Source of the DNA: Eubacterium plexicaudatum ASF492
Lineage (GTDB): Bacteria; Bacillota; Clostridia; Lachnospirales; Lachnospiraceae
DNA: 64,000 bases
Assembly (NCBI RefSeq): GCF_000364225.2
Contig: NZ_AQFT02000001.1
Coordinates: 930,001 to 994,000 of the forward strand
Reading direction: 5' to 3'
Under the pieces are notes generated by a model that did no database searches, had not been told where the DNA came from, and saw only the letters and a program-made list of their open reading frames with translations. The translations under genes were made by a program, and so were the position numbers. Every line of letters starts with the position of its first letter. Position 1 is the stretch's first letter. Below are positions 26,282 through 35,689 of the stretch, in pieces.

Positions 26282-27736
26282 ATGATTGACCATATACCAT
26301 ATATTCATTTAATACAGATATATAACGAAAATTATTTATATGATGTGAATACTAACGGGATTGTTCATATTTCAGATGAAATATATGATTTTTTGAATAA
26401 ACTGCTTTTAAATACAACAGTAACCAAGGATCAAATTAACAGCGAATACAACGCATTGAGTGATGAATGCAAAAGTGATATTGAATTATTGATGCAGCGA
26501 GGGTTCCTTTGTGACAAGAACGAAAGTATTATTTTCCAGCACCCTGAAACAGATCGGTTGAAAGAATTTTATAAAACCAATTTGAATATGATGACTTTAC
26601 AGGTAACACAAAACTGCAATTTAAGATGCAAGTATTGTGTTTATTCAGGAAGTTATGTAAACAGAACACACATGAATAAGCGTATGAGTGTGGAAACTGC
26701 GCTTGCTGCTGTGAAATTTTTATATGACCATTCATTAAATAGTGATTCTGTAACAATAGGCTTCTATGGTGGAGAACCATTGTTAGAGTATGAGTTGATT
26801 AAGCAGTGCGTTAAATATGCAGAAGAAATTTTTGCAGGCAAGAAGCTGTCATTTAATATGACGAGTAATGCAACCTTACTTACAGAGGATAGCATAAAAT
26901 TTTTAGCAGAACATGGTTTTAATTTGACAATCAGTTTGGACGGACCTGCAAACATTCAGAACAAAAACAGAATATTTGCGTCAAGCAATAAAGGTACATA
27001 TGAAACTGTTATGGAGCGATTAGAACTGGTAAAGAAAGTCTGTCCTGACTTTATTAAAAATATTTCATTCAATGCCGTTATTGATTTAAAACAGGATGTT
27101 TCGTGTACAAGTCAGTTTTTTATGACATACGATTTGGTAAAAGAGATCGGTGTTTCAGGAAATTATGTTGATGTAAATAATTTAAAGGAATTGGAGCAGG
27201 ATGAAGTACCACCAGAATTTTATGCCAATTCCAATTATGAAGTGTTTAAGGTTTACCTGAACAGTTGTACAAATCTATTGAAAGGTTATGATACGTCATT
27301 ATACAATTTCCATATTTCTGCACTGCATAATCAGATGGTTGAAAGAAATGTCTATAATAAGCATAATAGTTGTTATGATTGTCCGGGAGGTCAATGCTTG
27401 CCCGGAATACAAAGGTTATTTGTGAACGTTGATGGCAGAATGTTCCCTTGTGAAAGAGTAAACGAAGCGTCTGATATTCTCTGTATTGGAAGCATTCAGG
27501 AAGGTTTTGATTTAGAAAAGGCTAAGAATTTACTGAATGTTGCAAAAATTTCAGAAGAAGAGTGTAAAAAGTGCTGGTGCTATAAGATGTGTGAGTTATG
27601 CTGCGGAAAGGCAGAGAATAATGGAAAGCTAGATAAAGGAAAGAGACTTTCATTTTGCAAGACAAGCAGGTATTCTATAGAGGAAAACATTAAAAACTAT
27701 GTAACATTAAAGAAATATGGATGTCGTACAGTATGA
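26282..27736 (+). CDS. Radical SAM/SPASM Cys-rich peptide maturase 2
   Basis: The 484-residue homologue of the cluster 1 enzyme has an N-terminal leader-binding-like part (YIHLIQIYNENYLYDVNTNG), MTLQVTQNCNLRCKYC with CxxxCxxC near residue 115, FYGGEPLLE, LTISLDGP, and SPASM ligands in CPGGQCLPG, MFPCERV and CKKCWCYKMCELCCG. AGGAGG sits before ATG 26282. It should modify precursor 2. The TIGR04066-like gene starts 12 bp after its stop. Confidence 0.9.
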   Translation: MIDHIPYIHLIQIYNENYLYDVNTNGIVHISDEIYDFLNKLLLNTTVTKDQINSEYNALSDECKSDIELLMQRGFLCDKNESIIFQHPETDRLKEFYKTNLNMMTLQVTQNCNLRCKYCVYSGSYVNRTHMNKRMSVETALAAVKFLYDHSLNSDSVTIGFYGGEPLLEYELIKQCVKYAEEIFAGKKLSFNMTSNATLLTEDSIKFLAEHGFNLTISLDGPANIQNKNRIFASSNKGTYETVMERLELVKKVCPDFIKNISFNAVIDLKQDVSCTSQFFMTYDLVKEIGVSGNYVDVNNLKELEQDEVPPEFYANSNYEVFKVYLNSCTNLLKGYDTSLYNFHISALHNQMVERNVYNKHNSCYDCPGGQCLPGIQRLFVNVDGRMFPCERVNEASDILCIGSIQEGFDLEKAKNLLNVAKISEEECKKCWCYKMCELCCGKAENNGKLDKGKRLSFCKTSRYSIEENIKNYVTLKKYGCRTV

Positions 27737-27747
27737 AGGGAGAAAAG

Positions 27748-28845
27748 ATGAACCAAATAAATGTAGCAGTGTACCCATTTGAAGAATCGTTCATTCCAGT
27801 GTTAAGGTATAAAGAGCTGTTTGATAAATATAAGTTTTGTCAACTGATAAAACATAATGGGGAAAAGCTGGGAGAAAATGAAATTAAAGAAAAAAGTACA
27901 TATGCAAGGGATTATAGTCAAATTAACTGGGAGGATTTGAGCAATGATTGCAGCTTGGATATGCTATTAGTGACTAGAGATATTGATAAGCTAGAATGGG
28001 ATGTGGCATTAAGAGTAATAGAAAAGTATTGTAACATGGGTATTGAAATTTTACTTATGGGGGTTCAAACAGTTAAAGGAAAAATACAGGAAATATGCGC
28101 TTCTTATAATGTATCTTGCAAAACAGAAATTGAAACGTCATCTGACAGTAAAAGGGTAGACTATAAAAATATGGAATATTCTTTAACGCAGGAGACAATA
28201 GAGACGCCCATAGTTTCTGTTGCAGGTGTAGTTCCGATTACGCAAAAGTATCAGATTCAATTAAACTTGCTGAATAATTTTAATAAGGATGGCTATAAAG
28301 TAACCTTAATAGGGACAGGATGTTTGAATGAGTTAATGGGTTCCTATTCTATTGATGATGTATTGTTTAGCAGAAATTTATCAGAAGTACATAGGATACA
28401 TTATTTCAATAATTTTATTAAGGAGATTGAAAAACAGGAAGAGCCGGATGTAATAATTATAGGCGTTGACGATCCGCTTTTGCCATTATCTTCCAGACAT
28501 TCATTTAATTATGGTATTTATGCTTCGGAATTATATAATGCATTTACACCAGATGTTTCAATAATTTCTTTGATGAATGGGACATATAATGATGAATTTT
28601 ATGATGAATTTGATAAGTTGTGCCGTTTTAAATATAAGTTTGAAGCAAGTGCTTATTTTGTATCAAGATATGTTCCTCTTTCGGCTTCGATGTATAGAGA
28701 AAAGTTGTCGTATGCATATACAAATGAGATACAAAATTCATCAGATAAACACGTTGTTTTTTCAAACACTGATATTGAACAAAAGGGTATATATGATTTT
28801 GTTTTGAAAAAGTTGCAACAATATGGCAGATGTGAACAGTTTTAG
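27748..28845 (+). CDS. Peptide maturation system protein, TIGR04066-like, cluster 2
   Basis: The 365-residue homologue of the 20904 gene has an N-terminal Rossmann-like half (INVAVYPFEESFIPVLRYKEL) and a second half starting TPIVSVAGVVPITQKYQIQLNLLNNFNKDGYKVTLIG with PDVIIIGVDDPLLPLSSRHSFNYG. The phrase around SRHSFNYG matches KKHHFDFG in cluster 1, a candidate conserved His. No known catalytic motif is recognised. ATG 27748 follows AAGGGAG. Confidence 0.72.
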   Translation: MNQINVAVYPFEESFIPVLRYKELFDKYKFCQLIKHNGEKLGENEIKEKSTYARDYSQINWEDLSNDCSLDMLLVTRDIDKLEWDVALRVIEKYCNMGIEILLMGVQTVKGKIQEICASYNVSCKTEIETSSDSKRVDYKNMEYSLTQETIETPIVSVAGVVPITQKYQIQLNLLNNFNKDGYKVTLIGTGCLNELMGSYSIDDVLFSRNLSEVHRIHYFNNFIKEIEKQEEPDVIIIGVDDPLLPLSSRHSFNYGIYASELYNAFTPDVSIISLMNGTYNDEFYDEFDKLCRFKYKFEASAYFVSRYVPLSASMYREKLSYAYTNEIQNSSDKHVVFSNTDIEQKGIYDFVLKKLQQYGRCEQF

Positions 28846-28859
28846 CGGGGAGGGATAAA

Positions 28860-29120
28860 ATGGAAAGCACACTGAAAGAAAGAATTGTCGATGTAATAGA
28901 GAAAGAGTTAAACATTCATTTCACAGACAATGTGGATTATCAATACAGTTTATTAGATCCACGAGTAGGGTTAAAACCACGGGATCTGCTAGTTATATTC
29001 TTTGCACTTCAAGAAAACTTTCATATTACATTTAGTGAGAAAGATATTGTGGAAAAAAGATTTGATTTTTTAGATAATATTGTAGCTTCAGTACAAGAAA
29101 AATTAGAAGTAGTTTCTTAA
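28860..29120 (+). CDS. Acyl-carrier-related protein without the prosthetic Ser, cluster 2
   Basis: The 86-residue protein follows the carrier-protein pattern (LKERIVDVIEKELNIHF, then VGLKPRDLLVIFFALQENFHITF). The Ser of the DSL motif is again replaced, here by KPRD, as in the cluster 1 homologue at 18895. GGGGAGGGAT precedes ATG 28860. It is last in its operon, whereas the cluster 1 copy is second. Cluster 2 has no protease or exporter of its own and may borrow those of cluster 1. Confidence 0.74.
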   Translation: MESTLKERIVDVIEKELNIHFTDNVDYQYSLLDPRVGLKPRDLLVIFFALQENFHITFSEKDIVEKRFDFLDNIVASVQEKLEVVS

Positions 29121-29238
29121 AACGAGGGGTTGTGGTTACATATAGGATAGGAAATAAAACAATTTGTATTGATTGGCTATCAAGAAATAGGGAATATGAA
29201 AAAGAATAGAAAATTATGTTAAAAAACATATCGGGCAG

Positions 29239-29353
29239 AAAAAATCTTTTCAAAACAATGGGGCGAGTTTGAAAAGATTTTTTGTGCCGTTTTCTGCAAA
29301 AACAGTTCATTTTCTGCGAAGCTAATGTTATGACTGTAAATATCTGATATGAT
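29239..29353 (+). promoter_or_regulatory. Cluster 2 terminator plus TTCTGC box (site H)
   Basis: The terminator AAAAATCTTTTCAAA/TTTGAAAAGATTTTT is at 29239-29283. TTCTGC at 29292-29297 and 29312-29317 (20-bp period) is followed by 30 bp and TATGAT at 29348-29353. No protein gene follows for about 400 bp; see the candidate RNA at 29360. Confidence 0.84.
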
Positions 29354-29359
29354 ATGGAT

Positions 29360-29505
29360 TATTGTGCGACATAATTTTTCAAGATAATGAAAAGCCTAAA
29401 TAGGATAAATCTTGTTGTGCAAGTGAATGATACTATGCAATTAACAACAAGATTATCAGAATACACCTGATAACAAATAAATGTTGTTGGGTGTATTTAT
29501 TTCTT
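29360..29505 (+). ncRNA. Candidate quorum-regulated structured small RNA
   Basis: Just downstream of site H and its TATGAT -10 lies about 145 nt with two strong stems: AATCTTGTTGT/ACAACAAGATT (29408-29418 with 29444-29454) and AATACACC/GGTGTATT (29460-29467 with 29490-29497), the latter followed by a U-rich run. The only frame inside is 27 codons from ATG 29388 (MKSLNRINLVVQVNDTMQ) without a clear ribosome site. Promoter, stems and terminator together look like a regulatory RNA, in the place RNAIII has in staphylococcal agr systems. A small peptide gene remains possible. Confidence 0.5.
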
Positions 29506-29767
29506 AACTTTGGATGATAAAATTATTACATAGATTGTTCTTTAAGGGGTATATGCGCTGTCTGATACAGTACAATATACTCCTGAAAAGTAAATGCGGC
29601 AGCTTACGGGTACACAAATCGACATGGCAGGTCGGTGCGGTGTACTCTTTTTTTGCTATTGTCGAAAAATGCTGATTTATCGGGATATATACATACGAAC
29701 GTTGGAAAGAGGACCGCCTTCGGATTCTTCATCTCGCAAATAAATGAAAAGAATGGAGAATCAGAAA
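29506..29767. other. Intergenic region with a terminator-like stem
   Basis: No gene is seen. GTACAC (29610-29615) pairs with GTGTAC (29640-29645) around an inner CGAC/GGTCG pairing, followed by CTTTTTTT, a good terminator. The preceding GGGGTATAT/ATATACTCCT pair (about 29547-29582) could form an alternative fold, so a leader-type attenuator is conceivable. Confidence 0.4.
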
Positions 29768-30099
29768 ATGAAGGATATGAAATATATTATTGCCGATAAC
29801 GTGAAATTATACCGAAAAATCTAAATTTAACCCAGTTTGAACTGGCAGAGAAAGCGGAGCTTTCAGTTGACTCTATCAAGCGGATCGAACATGGGAGCAG
29901 AACAATGTCACTAGAAAACTTTATGAGAATAGCAGATGCATTGGCTGTCCCTCTCTCATATCTCATGTATGAAAATCTTAACCAAATCCCCGTAACAGAA
30001 CGTATTCTAAATATCTTAAACAGCAAAAGTGAAAAGCAACAGGAATATTTACTGCATATGCTGGAAGAAATGTCATTTGGTTTGGACAGGCTCTTATAA
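29768..30099 (+). CDS. XRE-family regulator, frame broken in an A run
   Basis: From ATG 29768 the frame stops after 18 codons. One extra A in the five-A run at 29815-29819 gives a 110-residue protein: YIIADNVKLYRKNLNLTQFELAEKAELSVDSIKRIEHGSRT (Cro/C1 helix-turn-helix), followed by a helical tail ending FGLDRLL. Its ligand and targets are unknown. It precedes the sigma factor gene. Confidence 0.72.
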
Positions 30100-30225
30100 C
30101 AAGTGCAAAGCGGTCGAAAAGGTGTATAGGATTTTCTATACGCCTTTTTGTTTTTTCTAAAAGTGAAACCAAATTCTTACAACTATCGTAATGATAAAAA
30201 ATTTGAGCAGATAGGATTTGGAGGA

Positions 30226-30786
30226 ATGGACGAAAAGAGCATACTAAAGAAACTTCGGAACAGGGATGAAAAAGCATTTGAAGAAATCATTGATTTGTAT
30301 AGCGCTTATGTCACTGTGATTGTCAGGAACCTATTAAGCTCAAAGGGAACAAAGGAAGATGTGGAGGAGGTGGTCGCAGACACATTTATAGCATTGTGGA
30401 ATACGGCTGAAAGAATCAATTATGAGGAATATAGCAGCATCAAAGCATACATAGCAGTCATAGCGAGGAATAAGGCGAAAGACTGGCTGAGAGCCGCCAA
30501 AGTGCAGAATTTACAGTTGATGGATGATGTCCTGATCATTGATAACAGTATGGAACAGCTTATTGTCCAGAGAGAACAGCAGCGAATTATTGCAAAAATC
30601 CTGAAACAGTTAAAGCCGTTGGACTGGGAAATTTTTGTGGATTATTATTACCAATACAAGAAAGTGGACGAGATTGCGCAGGAGCTTCAGATGAATCCCC
30701 AGACAGTAAAGACCAGGCTGCGGCGTGGAAGAGAGCTGCTAAAAAAGTTACTGATTAAAGAAGGATATGGGAGTAATGCAGGTTAA
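30226..30786 (+). CDS. ECF-type RNA polymerase sigma factor
   Basis: About 186 residues from ATG 30226. Region 2 is FEEIIDLYSAYVTVIVRNLL with EDVEEVVADTFIALWNTAERI and SIKAYIAVIARNKAKDWLR; region 4 is PLDWEIFVDYYYQYKKVDEIAQELQMNPQTVKTRLRRGRELLKK. This is the standard sigma-70 ECF layout. GGAGG lies very close to this ATG, so an upstream start remains possible. It overlaps the next frame, where a short anti-sigma-like remnant begins. Confidence 0.83.
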   Translation: MDEKSILKKLRNRDEKAFEEIIDLYSAYVTVIVRNLLSSKGTKEDVEEVVADTFIALWNTAERINYEEYSSIKAYIAVIARNKAKDWLRAAKVQNLQLMDDVLIIDNSMEQLIVQREQQRIIAKILKQLKPLDWEIFVDYYYQYKKVDEIAQELQMNPQTVKTRLRRGRELLKKLLIKEGYGSNAG

Positions 30787-30955
30787 AATAAGTGATATGC
30801 TCGATAATGCTTCCGAGTTAATTGAAGAAAGCAGTAAAGCCGGATATCCGGTCAATAATGACAGGATAAAGAAAATCGTGTTTACAGAGATTGGCTGTAT
30901 GCTTATTTTTACAAAATGTAAAAAAGACAATTTGGAAAAAGACAAGGAGATTAGC
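30773..30955 (+). pseudogene. Remnant of an anti-sigma-like N-terminus fused in frame to the next gene
   Basis: About 60 residues overlap the sigma factor end: VKISDMLDNASELIEESSKAGYPVNNDRIKKIVFTEI. This resembles the N-terminal anti-sigma segment (KISDLLDN, then VKELTMKKI) of clostridial ECF partner proteins. There is no stop before the hydrolase start at 30956, so the frame is open throughout, but the hydrolase has its own ribosome site and signal anchor. I read this as a shortened anti-sigma gene. Confidence 0.45.
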
Positions 30956-31951
30956 ATGAGAAAGAAAATATGGAAAGCAATAAAAACAATAGTTTTAATC
31001 CTATTGGGATTTGCTGCAGCATTGATGGTCTGGAATTTTTTCTGCAAGAAAGCAGAGCAGACCAAAATAGAAGCTGCATACGGAACGGCGGTTGAAGTGG
31101 ACGGGCATAGCATGGTGGCGGATGTAAAAGGAGAGGAAAACGAAACAACAATCATATTGCTGCCCGGTTGGGGATCTCCCTCGCCTGTTCTGGAATTTTT
31201 ACCGCTGGCGGAAGAACTGTCAGAGGATTTCAGGGTTATTACCATAGAACCGTTTGGATATGGGATTTCAGACAGCGTTGGAACGGAACGTGAGATCAGT
31301 GCCGTTGTGGAAGAACTGCATGAGTGTGTTCAAAAGCTCGGCTGCGATCAGTATTATTTGATGCCACACTCGCTCTCCGGTCTGTACTCTCTGTACTGGG
31401 CAAATGCTTATCCGCAGGAGGTAAGGGGATTTATAGGAATTGATCCGTCTGTTCCCAAACAGTCCGATGAAGAGCCGCTCCCAATCAGCATGGTAACATT
31501 AAATAAGCTGTCAGCATATTTCCAGAAAACAACAAACATGTTGGGGATTACCCGCTTATGCTCCATAGGGCATCCGAAAAATGCAATCTATGCAGATACA
31601 TCTTATCCATATTCAGAAAGGGAGCTGGAAGTATTCCGTATTTTGTCTATGGATTTTGCATACAGCAAAGATATTATGAATGAGATAGGGCATATGGAGG
31701 ATAGCCTGGAGTCTGTAAGGGATATGAAATTTCCGGAAACTGTTCCGGTATTGCAGTTTGTTTCGGGGGATAACTGTGAACTGCTGGAAACATGGGAGCC
31801 GCTGCACAGAGAAGTTATTACAGAAACGGATATGAGTGAAGTGCTGCGGTTGGACGGCGGACATTATCTGCATTTTGAAAGAAAACAGGAACTTGTTCAA
31901 AAAGTAAGGGAATGGGTGCGAATTGTGGAGGACGTGGAAAAAGGATTGTAG
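30956..31951 (+). CDS. Membrane-anchored alpha/beta hydrolase
   Basis: The 331-residue protein starts at ATG 30956 with AAGGAGA. Residues 7-26 form one membrane anchor (AIKTIVLILLGFAAALMVWNF). The alpha/beta hydrolase fold follows: ILLPGWGSPSPVLEFLPLA (oxyanion region), MPHSLSGLYSLYWA (nucleophile Ser in HSLSG, a variant of GxSxG), GDNCELLETWEP and RLDGGHYLHFE with the catalytic His. The active site faces outside if the anchor is N-in. Substrate unknown. Confidence 0.8.
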   Translation: MRKKIWKAIKTIVLILLGFAAALMVWNFFCKKAEQTKIEAAYGTAVEVDGHSMVADVKGEENETTIILLPGWGSPSPVLEFLPLAEELSEDFRVITIEPFGYGISDSVGTEREISAVVEELHECVQKLGCDQYYLMPHSLSGLYSLYWANAYPQEVRGFIGIDPSVPKQSDEEPLPISMVTLNKLSAYFQKTTNMLGITRLCSIGHPKNAIYADTSYPYSERELEVFRILSMDFAYSKDIMNEIGHMEDSLESVRDMKFPETVPVLQFVSGDNCELLETWEPLHREVITETDMSEVLRLDGGHYLHFERKQELVQKVREWVRIVEDVEKGL

Positions 31952-31960
31952 ATTTTGTCT

Positions 31961-32024
31961 TTTTCTGCAATATAAAGCCGTTTTATGCAAAGATAATGTT
32001 GCCGGAATATATTTTTGCTATTAT
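31961..32024 (+). promoter_or_regulatory. TTCTGC box with a weak second half (site I)
   Basis: TTCTGC at 31963-31968 and TTATGC at 31983-31988 (20-bp period), then exactly 30 bp to TATTAT at 32019-32024. The downstream gene is a small broken one at 32161. Confidence 0.68.
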
Positions 32025-32160
32025 AGAAGTGAATGCAAAAATTTTATACATATAGGTTTTTACAGTGATTAAACGGTTGATATATTCAGTAAGATTTTAA
32101 AACATATATTTATGGGAAATGTGGCTTGCACACATTACTGCATTGGACGAAGGAGAGTGT

Positions 32161-32530
32161 ATGATGGATAAATACAAAGGACTGATAAGTATTTTTCGGA
32201 TGTCCTCGAAAAATCGAAGGATTACCATATTGCGTATATCTATCAGGTGGGTTATGTGTCCCTGGTCGGTTTATTGAGCAAAGCGGAAGGGCAGAACCTG
32301 TCGATGATAGTTGATGAAATATTTCCTCGCCGGAGGTTATGGCGGAAAGCCTGCTCCGCAACTGGCGCTGGCAGTGGTTTTATGAAAACAGGGAACTGCT
32401 CCCACGAAAAGATTATGATGATATTTGCAGGCTTGATGATGAAGTGCCGGACAGCCTTCGGGAGCAGTATAAGCGGGAGATTCTAAGCTGGCAGGATAAA
32501 ATACAGGCTGTGTTGCAAAAAGGAAGCTAA
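32161..32530 (+). pseudogene. Small uncharacterised protein, two frameshifts
   Basis: AAGGAGAGTGT precedes ATG 32161. Three frames join into one protein of about 123 residues: MMDKYKGLI, then YFSDVLEKSKDYHIAYIYQVG, then SLVGLLSKAEGQNLSMIVDEIF, then (32339 on) MAESLLRNWRWQWFYENREL to DKIQAVLQKGS. Each join needs one added base. The protein is soluble and helical; I do not recognise the family. It lies under TTCTGC box I, so it was a regulon member when intact, and it converges with agrB2. Confidence 0.6.
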
Positions 32531-33095
32531 GTCTGCCTGTATATCAGACGTCCGATGAGGGAAGTGGCGGAGATAAAAACAAATACGATTGTTTGAAGCA
32601 GCATATATCTTGTGTTTTGCATGAAGATGAAAAACAGAGCCAATAAAAAGCTGACAAACATCGTAAAATGGGTTCTCCTAATGAATGTGCGGTTTTCCTG
32701 TGCATCTACTTCCCGATTTGGATGGTCAACCGGACCGATGAACAGGATCAGTATGGCAGCAGACAGATACAATGTAAAAGAGATCGGAATGGGAACTGTT
32801 AAATATTTTACTGCCAGCAGGGAAGATGTGAGTATGAGGCAGGAGCCTATAAAACAGGCAAGATATGTTTTCATGTGCAAGCCGCCGCCGTAGGAGCGCA
32901 TGGGGATAAAAAGCAGGAAAAAGAAAAGACACTCAGGCAGCATACCTAGAAACAGGGCTATTATAATGCTGCATACGGTACTCACAGACAGTTCCAAAAA
33001 GCACTGGAAGCCGTACTGGTAGATCTCCATCATTTCCTCGGTAATAATTTCTTTTTACATATATACTCTGCTAATCTTTTTGCTAAATGTTCCAT
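32527..33095 (-). CDS. agrB: AgrB-like peptidase, agr locus 2 (frameshift at 33052-33056)
   Basis: ATG at 33095 (minus strand) follows AAGGAGC. The first 15 codons (MEHLAKRLAEYICKK) join the main frame after one added base in the run at 33052-33056, continuing EIITEEMMEIYQYG. The full protein has about 189 residues with five or six membrane segments. The active-site block is PMRSYGGGLHMKTYLACF with His and Cys seven residues apart, and PVDHPNREVD follows, as in AgrB1. It should process AgrD2, encoded divergently 2.7 kb away. Confidence 0.84.
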
Positions 33096-33129
33096 GACAG
33101 CTCCTTAAAAATATGAAATCAATCAGTTG

Positions 33130-34439
33130 TTATCCGGCTTTTTCTGAATATGAACCATACATGACGACAATGACCTGAAACAGATTGTCATTGTCCGTTA
33201 TATCCATTTGCCCATGATAATTCACAACAGCATGGTTTATGGATGAAAGCCCAAGACCATGATATATGTTGTCGTTTTTGGTGGTTAGATAGTGACCAAT
33301 ATTATCTTTTTCCGCTTTGCCTGATAGTTGTTTTTTATGCATAGCTGAAAAATGTCTTTGGCATAAGAAATATCAAGGCATATAAATCCTTTTCCGTCTG
33401 GAATGTCCCGGCAGGCTTCCAGAGCATTTTCCAGTAGATTTCCTAAAATTATGGCTAAATGTCCGCTCTCAAATGGAATGGATGCGGGTACAAGAACATT
33501 GACATCAAACCGTATGTTATCTTTTTGCGCTGCGGCATATGCATTATTGATTAAGGAATCTATAACGATATTACCGCTGCGGGAAACTTCCTCTGGACGA
33601 TTTCCGGCGCCAATATCTAACATTCGCAGTATGTATTCCTCCGCATCGCTGATCTGCCCTGTCTGAACCATTCCAAGAAGCCCGGAAAGATGATTTTTTA
33701 AATCATGCCGGATTGTGCGGATTTCAAGATAGAGGCTTTCACGTTCTTCTGCCTGCTGGCTGCAAAGTTCCAGTTGCTGCGCATACAGTCAGTTTTGTTC
33801 ACGCAGTTCAGCGTTCCGGCTGATCCAGTCGTAGACCTCAAAGATAATATAGTTTACAACAAGCAGCAGGAAACTCGCTGTGGCGGAGAATATCATATAC
33901 TCACTATGAGTAGCCGCAATAAGGAATATATGGTGCATCACATAAATGCTGCTGACTGGTATCAGTAAAATGCTAAAAAAGTAAAGCAGGGGAATTTCGG
34001 AATAGTGCTTATTCTTGATACAGTGGCTTATGATGACTGATAACAGCAGCATACATATTTTAGATATGAAACTTCCGGCATCCTGAAGCGTTCTGGAATC
34101 AAAACCGACAAATGTCAGTGTCATCATGACAATGACTTCCACTAACATCCATACTGTGCATATCAATAAAGAAAATATGCAGCGCTGCTTAATGCTTCTC
34201 TTACGGGTAGCCGAGCTGATCATAAATATCAGCAGGACATTTCCAGCCAACAGCAGTTGGGGCGGGAGCATGGAACTGATATTGCTTACGAGCAGAAAAA
34301 CATAATATACGCCCCACTCTATGTAACCTTTCAAGTTCCGGATCTCCGATCCCCAAAATACATTCATATATTTCCGTATGATGAGGAGATGAAGCAGCGA
34401 CAGGAACAGTTCTGATATTATCGTTAAATATTCAGTCAT
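33130..34439 (-). pseudogene. AgrC-like sensor histidine kinase, agr locus 2, with an in-frame stop and a frameshift
   Basis: From 34439 six membrane segments are visible, then an in-frame TGA at 33789-33791 after RNAELREQN. The same frame continues LYAQQLELCSQQAEERESLYLEIRTIRHDLKNHLSG (phospho-acceptor His in RHDLKNH), then HLAIILGNLLENALEACRD (N box). A one-base loss at 33307-33311 shifts the last part, which ends TTKNDNIYHGLGLSSINHAVVNYHG (G box). The TGA is a substitution, not an indel, so this kinase may be truly lost. It overlaps the regulator stop as ATGA. Confidence 0.8.
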
Positions 34440-35553
34440 TCTTCTATGACCGCCTTTCCGCCTGCAATTTTACAAAGCTGCTGGCGCACTTCCTTTTGCC
34501 GATCCTCGCTGATTTTCAGTTCCATTTCCTTCTCCGTGTAGCTGATAGTGATATTGAAAAAGTTCATCTTCTTAACATAGTCGTAATTTACCAAAAAGGA
34601 CTGGTGTATGCGCAGAAAATATTGCCTGCTTGCTGCCAGTTCCTTTTCTACATTATTGAGCTTTCCATAAAAATGTTCATCAGAGCCGTCTTTCAGGTGG
34701 ATATAGACGATTCTGTTGTTGCTTTCAAAATAAACGATGTCTCTTACAGACACTTTTCGTATTTCCTTGTTGAATGTAAATTGATAGAATACTTCCGTCT
34801 CATTGATGCGCTTACAGGATTCCTTAAAATAGCGGGCGAACTGGACATGGTTTAGAGGCTTGGAGAGAAAGCGGAATGGCTCCACTTCAAATAGTTCCTT
34901 TAAATATTTGTCATAACCCGATACATAAATCAGCAGTACCGTCCGGTCTATCTCACGGATACGCCTTGCAGCCGTTATTCCGTCTACCTGCTTCATTTCG
35001 ATGTCAATGAATATAAGTTGATAATGCTCGCCGTCCTGAATGCTTTTAAAAGGGTTTTGCCGTCAGAAAATACTTCGGTTTCCACACGGATACCCAACTT
35101 CTGGCTTTCCTGAAATACCAGAGCTTCAATTTCCCCGGTAAATTTGGAATCATCATCACAGATCGCTATTCTCAGCATTTTATCCACTTCCTTTGCAGAT
35201 GCTTCTTCGCTTTCTACTTGCGCCTGCTCTAAACGCTCAAGTATGCAGCGGAGTGTCTTTTGGTTGATTTCGGATAATTTCTGATAGCGGCGGACAATAT
35301 CATAGCATTTATCCATTTCCTGATTCATGCGGTACTGTCCGTTGTAATCACGTTTTACATCAGAAATTCCAAGTATGTAGTCAGTAGTGACATTATATGT
35401 GTCTGACATATTTAAAAGTATGTCAGTTGGAATATCATAGGCGTTATTTTCCATTCTGCTTACCGCTTGTTGTGTAGTTCCTAGTTCTTTGGCAAGAGCT
35501 TCTTGGGATAAGCCTAAACTCTTTCTAAGTTCACGAATACGATTGTTTGGCAT
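34436..35553 (-). CDS. XRE helix-turn-helix plus AgrA-like LytTR regulator in one frame, agr locus 2
   Basis: From ATG 35553 (AGGAAG upstream) residues 1-65 form a Cro/C1 helix-turn-helix (RIRELRKSLGLSQEALAKELGTTQQAVSRMEN). A linker leads without a stop into a receiver domain beginning MLRIAICDDDSKF. A one-base loss at 35044-35047 breaks the receiver at TLLK; the other frame resumes SIQDGEHYQLIFIDIEMKQVDG with the phospho-Asp, and ends with LytTR (VRDIVYFESNNRIVYIH, YFLRIHQSFLVNYDYV). The receiver has its own possible ATG at 35178 with AGGAAGTGG, so this may be two overlapping genes fused by a lost base rather than a true fusion. Confidence 0.75.
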
Positions 35554-35689
35554 ATGTACAACTTCCTTTCTAGTATTATTTTCACACATAAATTAGAAAT
35601 ATTCCAACAATATGAGTGAGTAGCCAAATACGCATATATGAGTAAAATATAGATAAAATATCGGTATGGCATTTTCTAAGGGAAAAATT

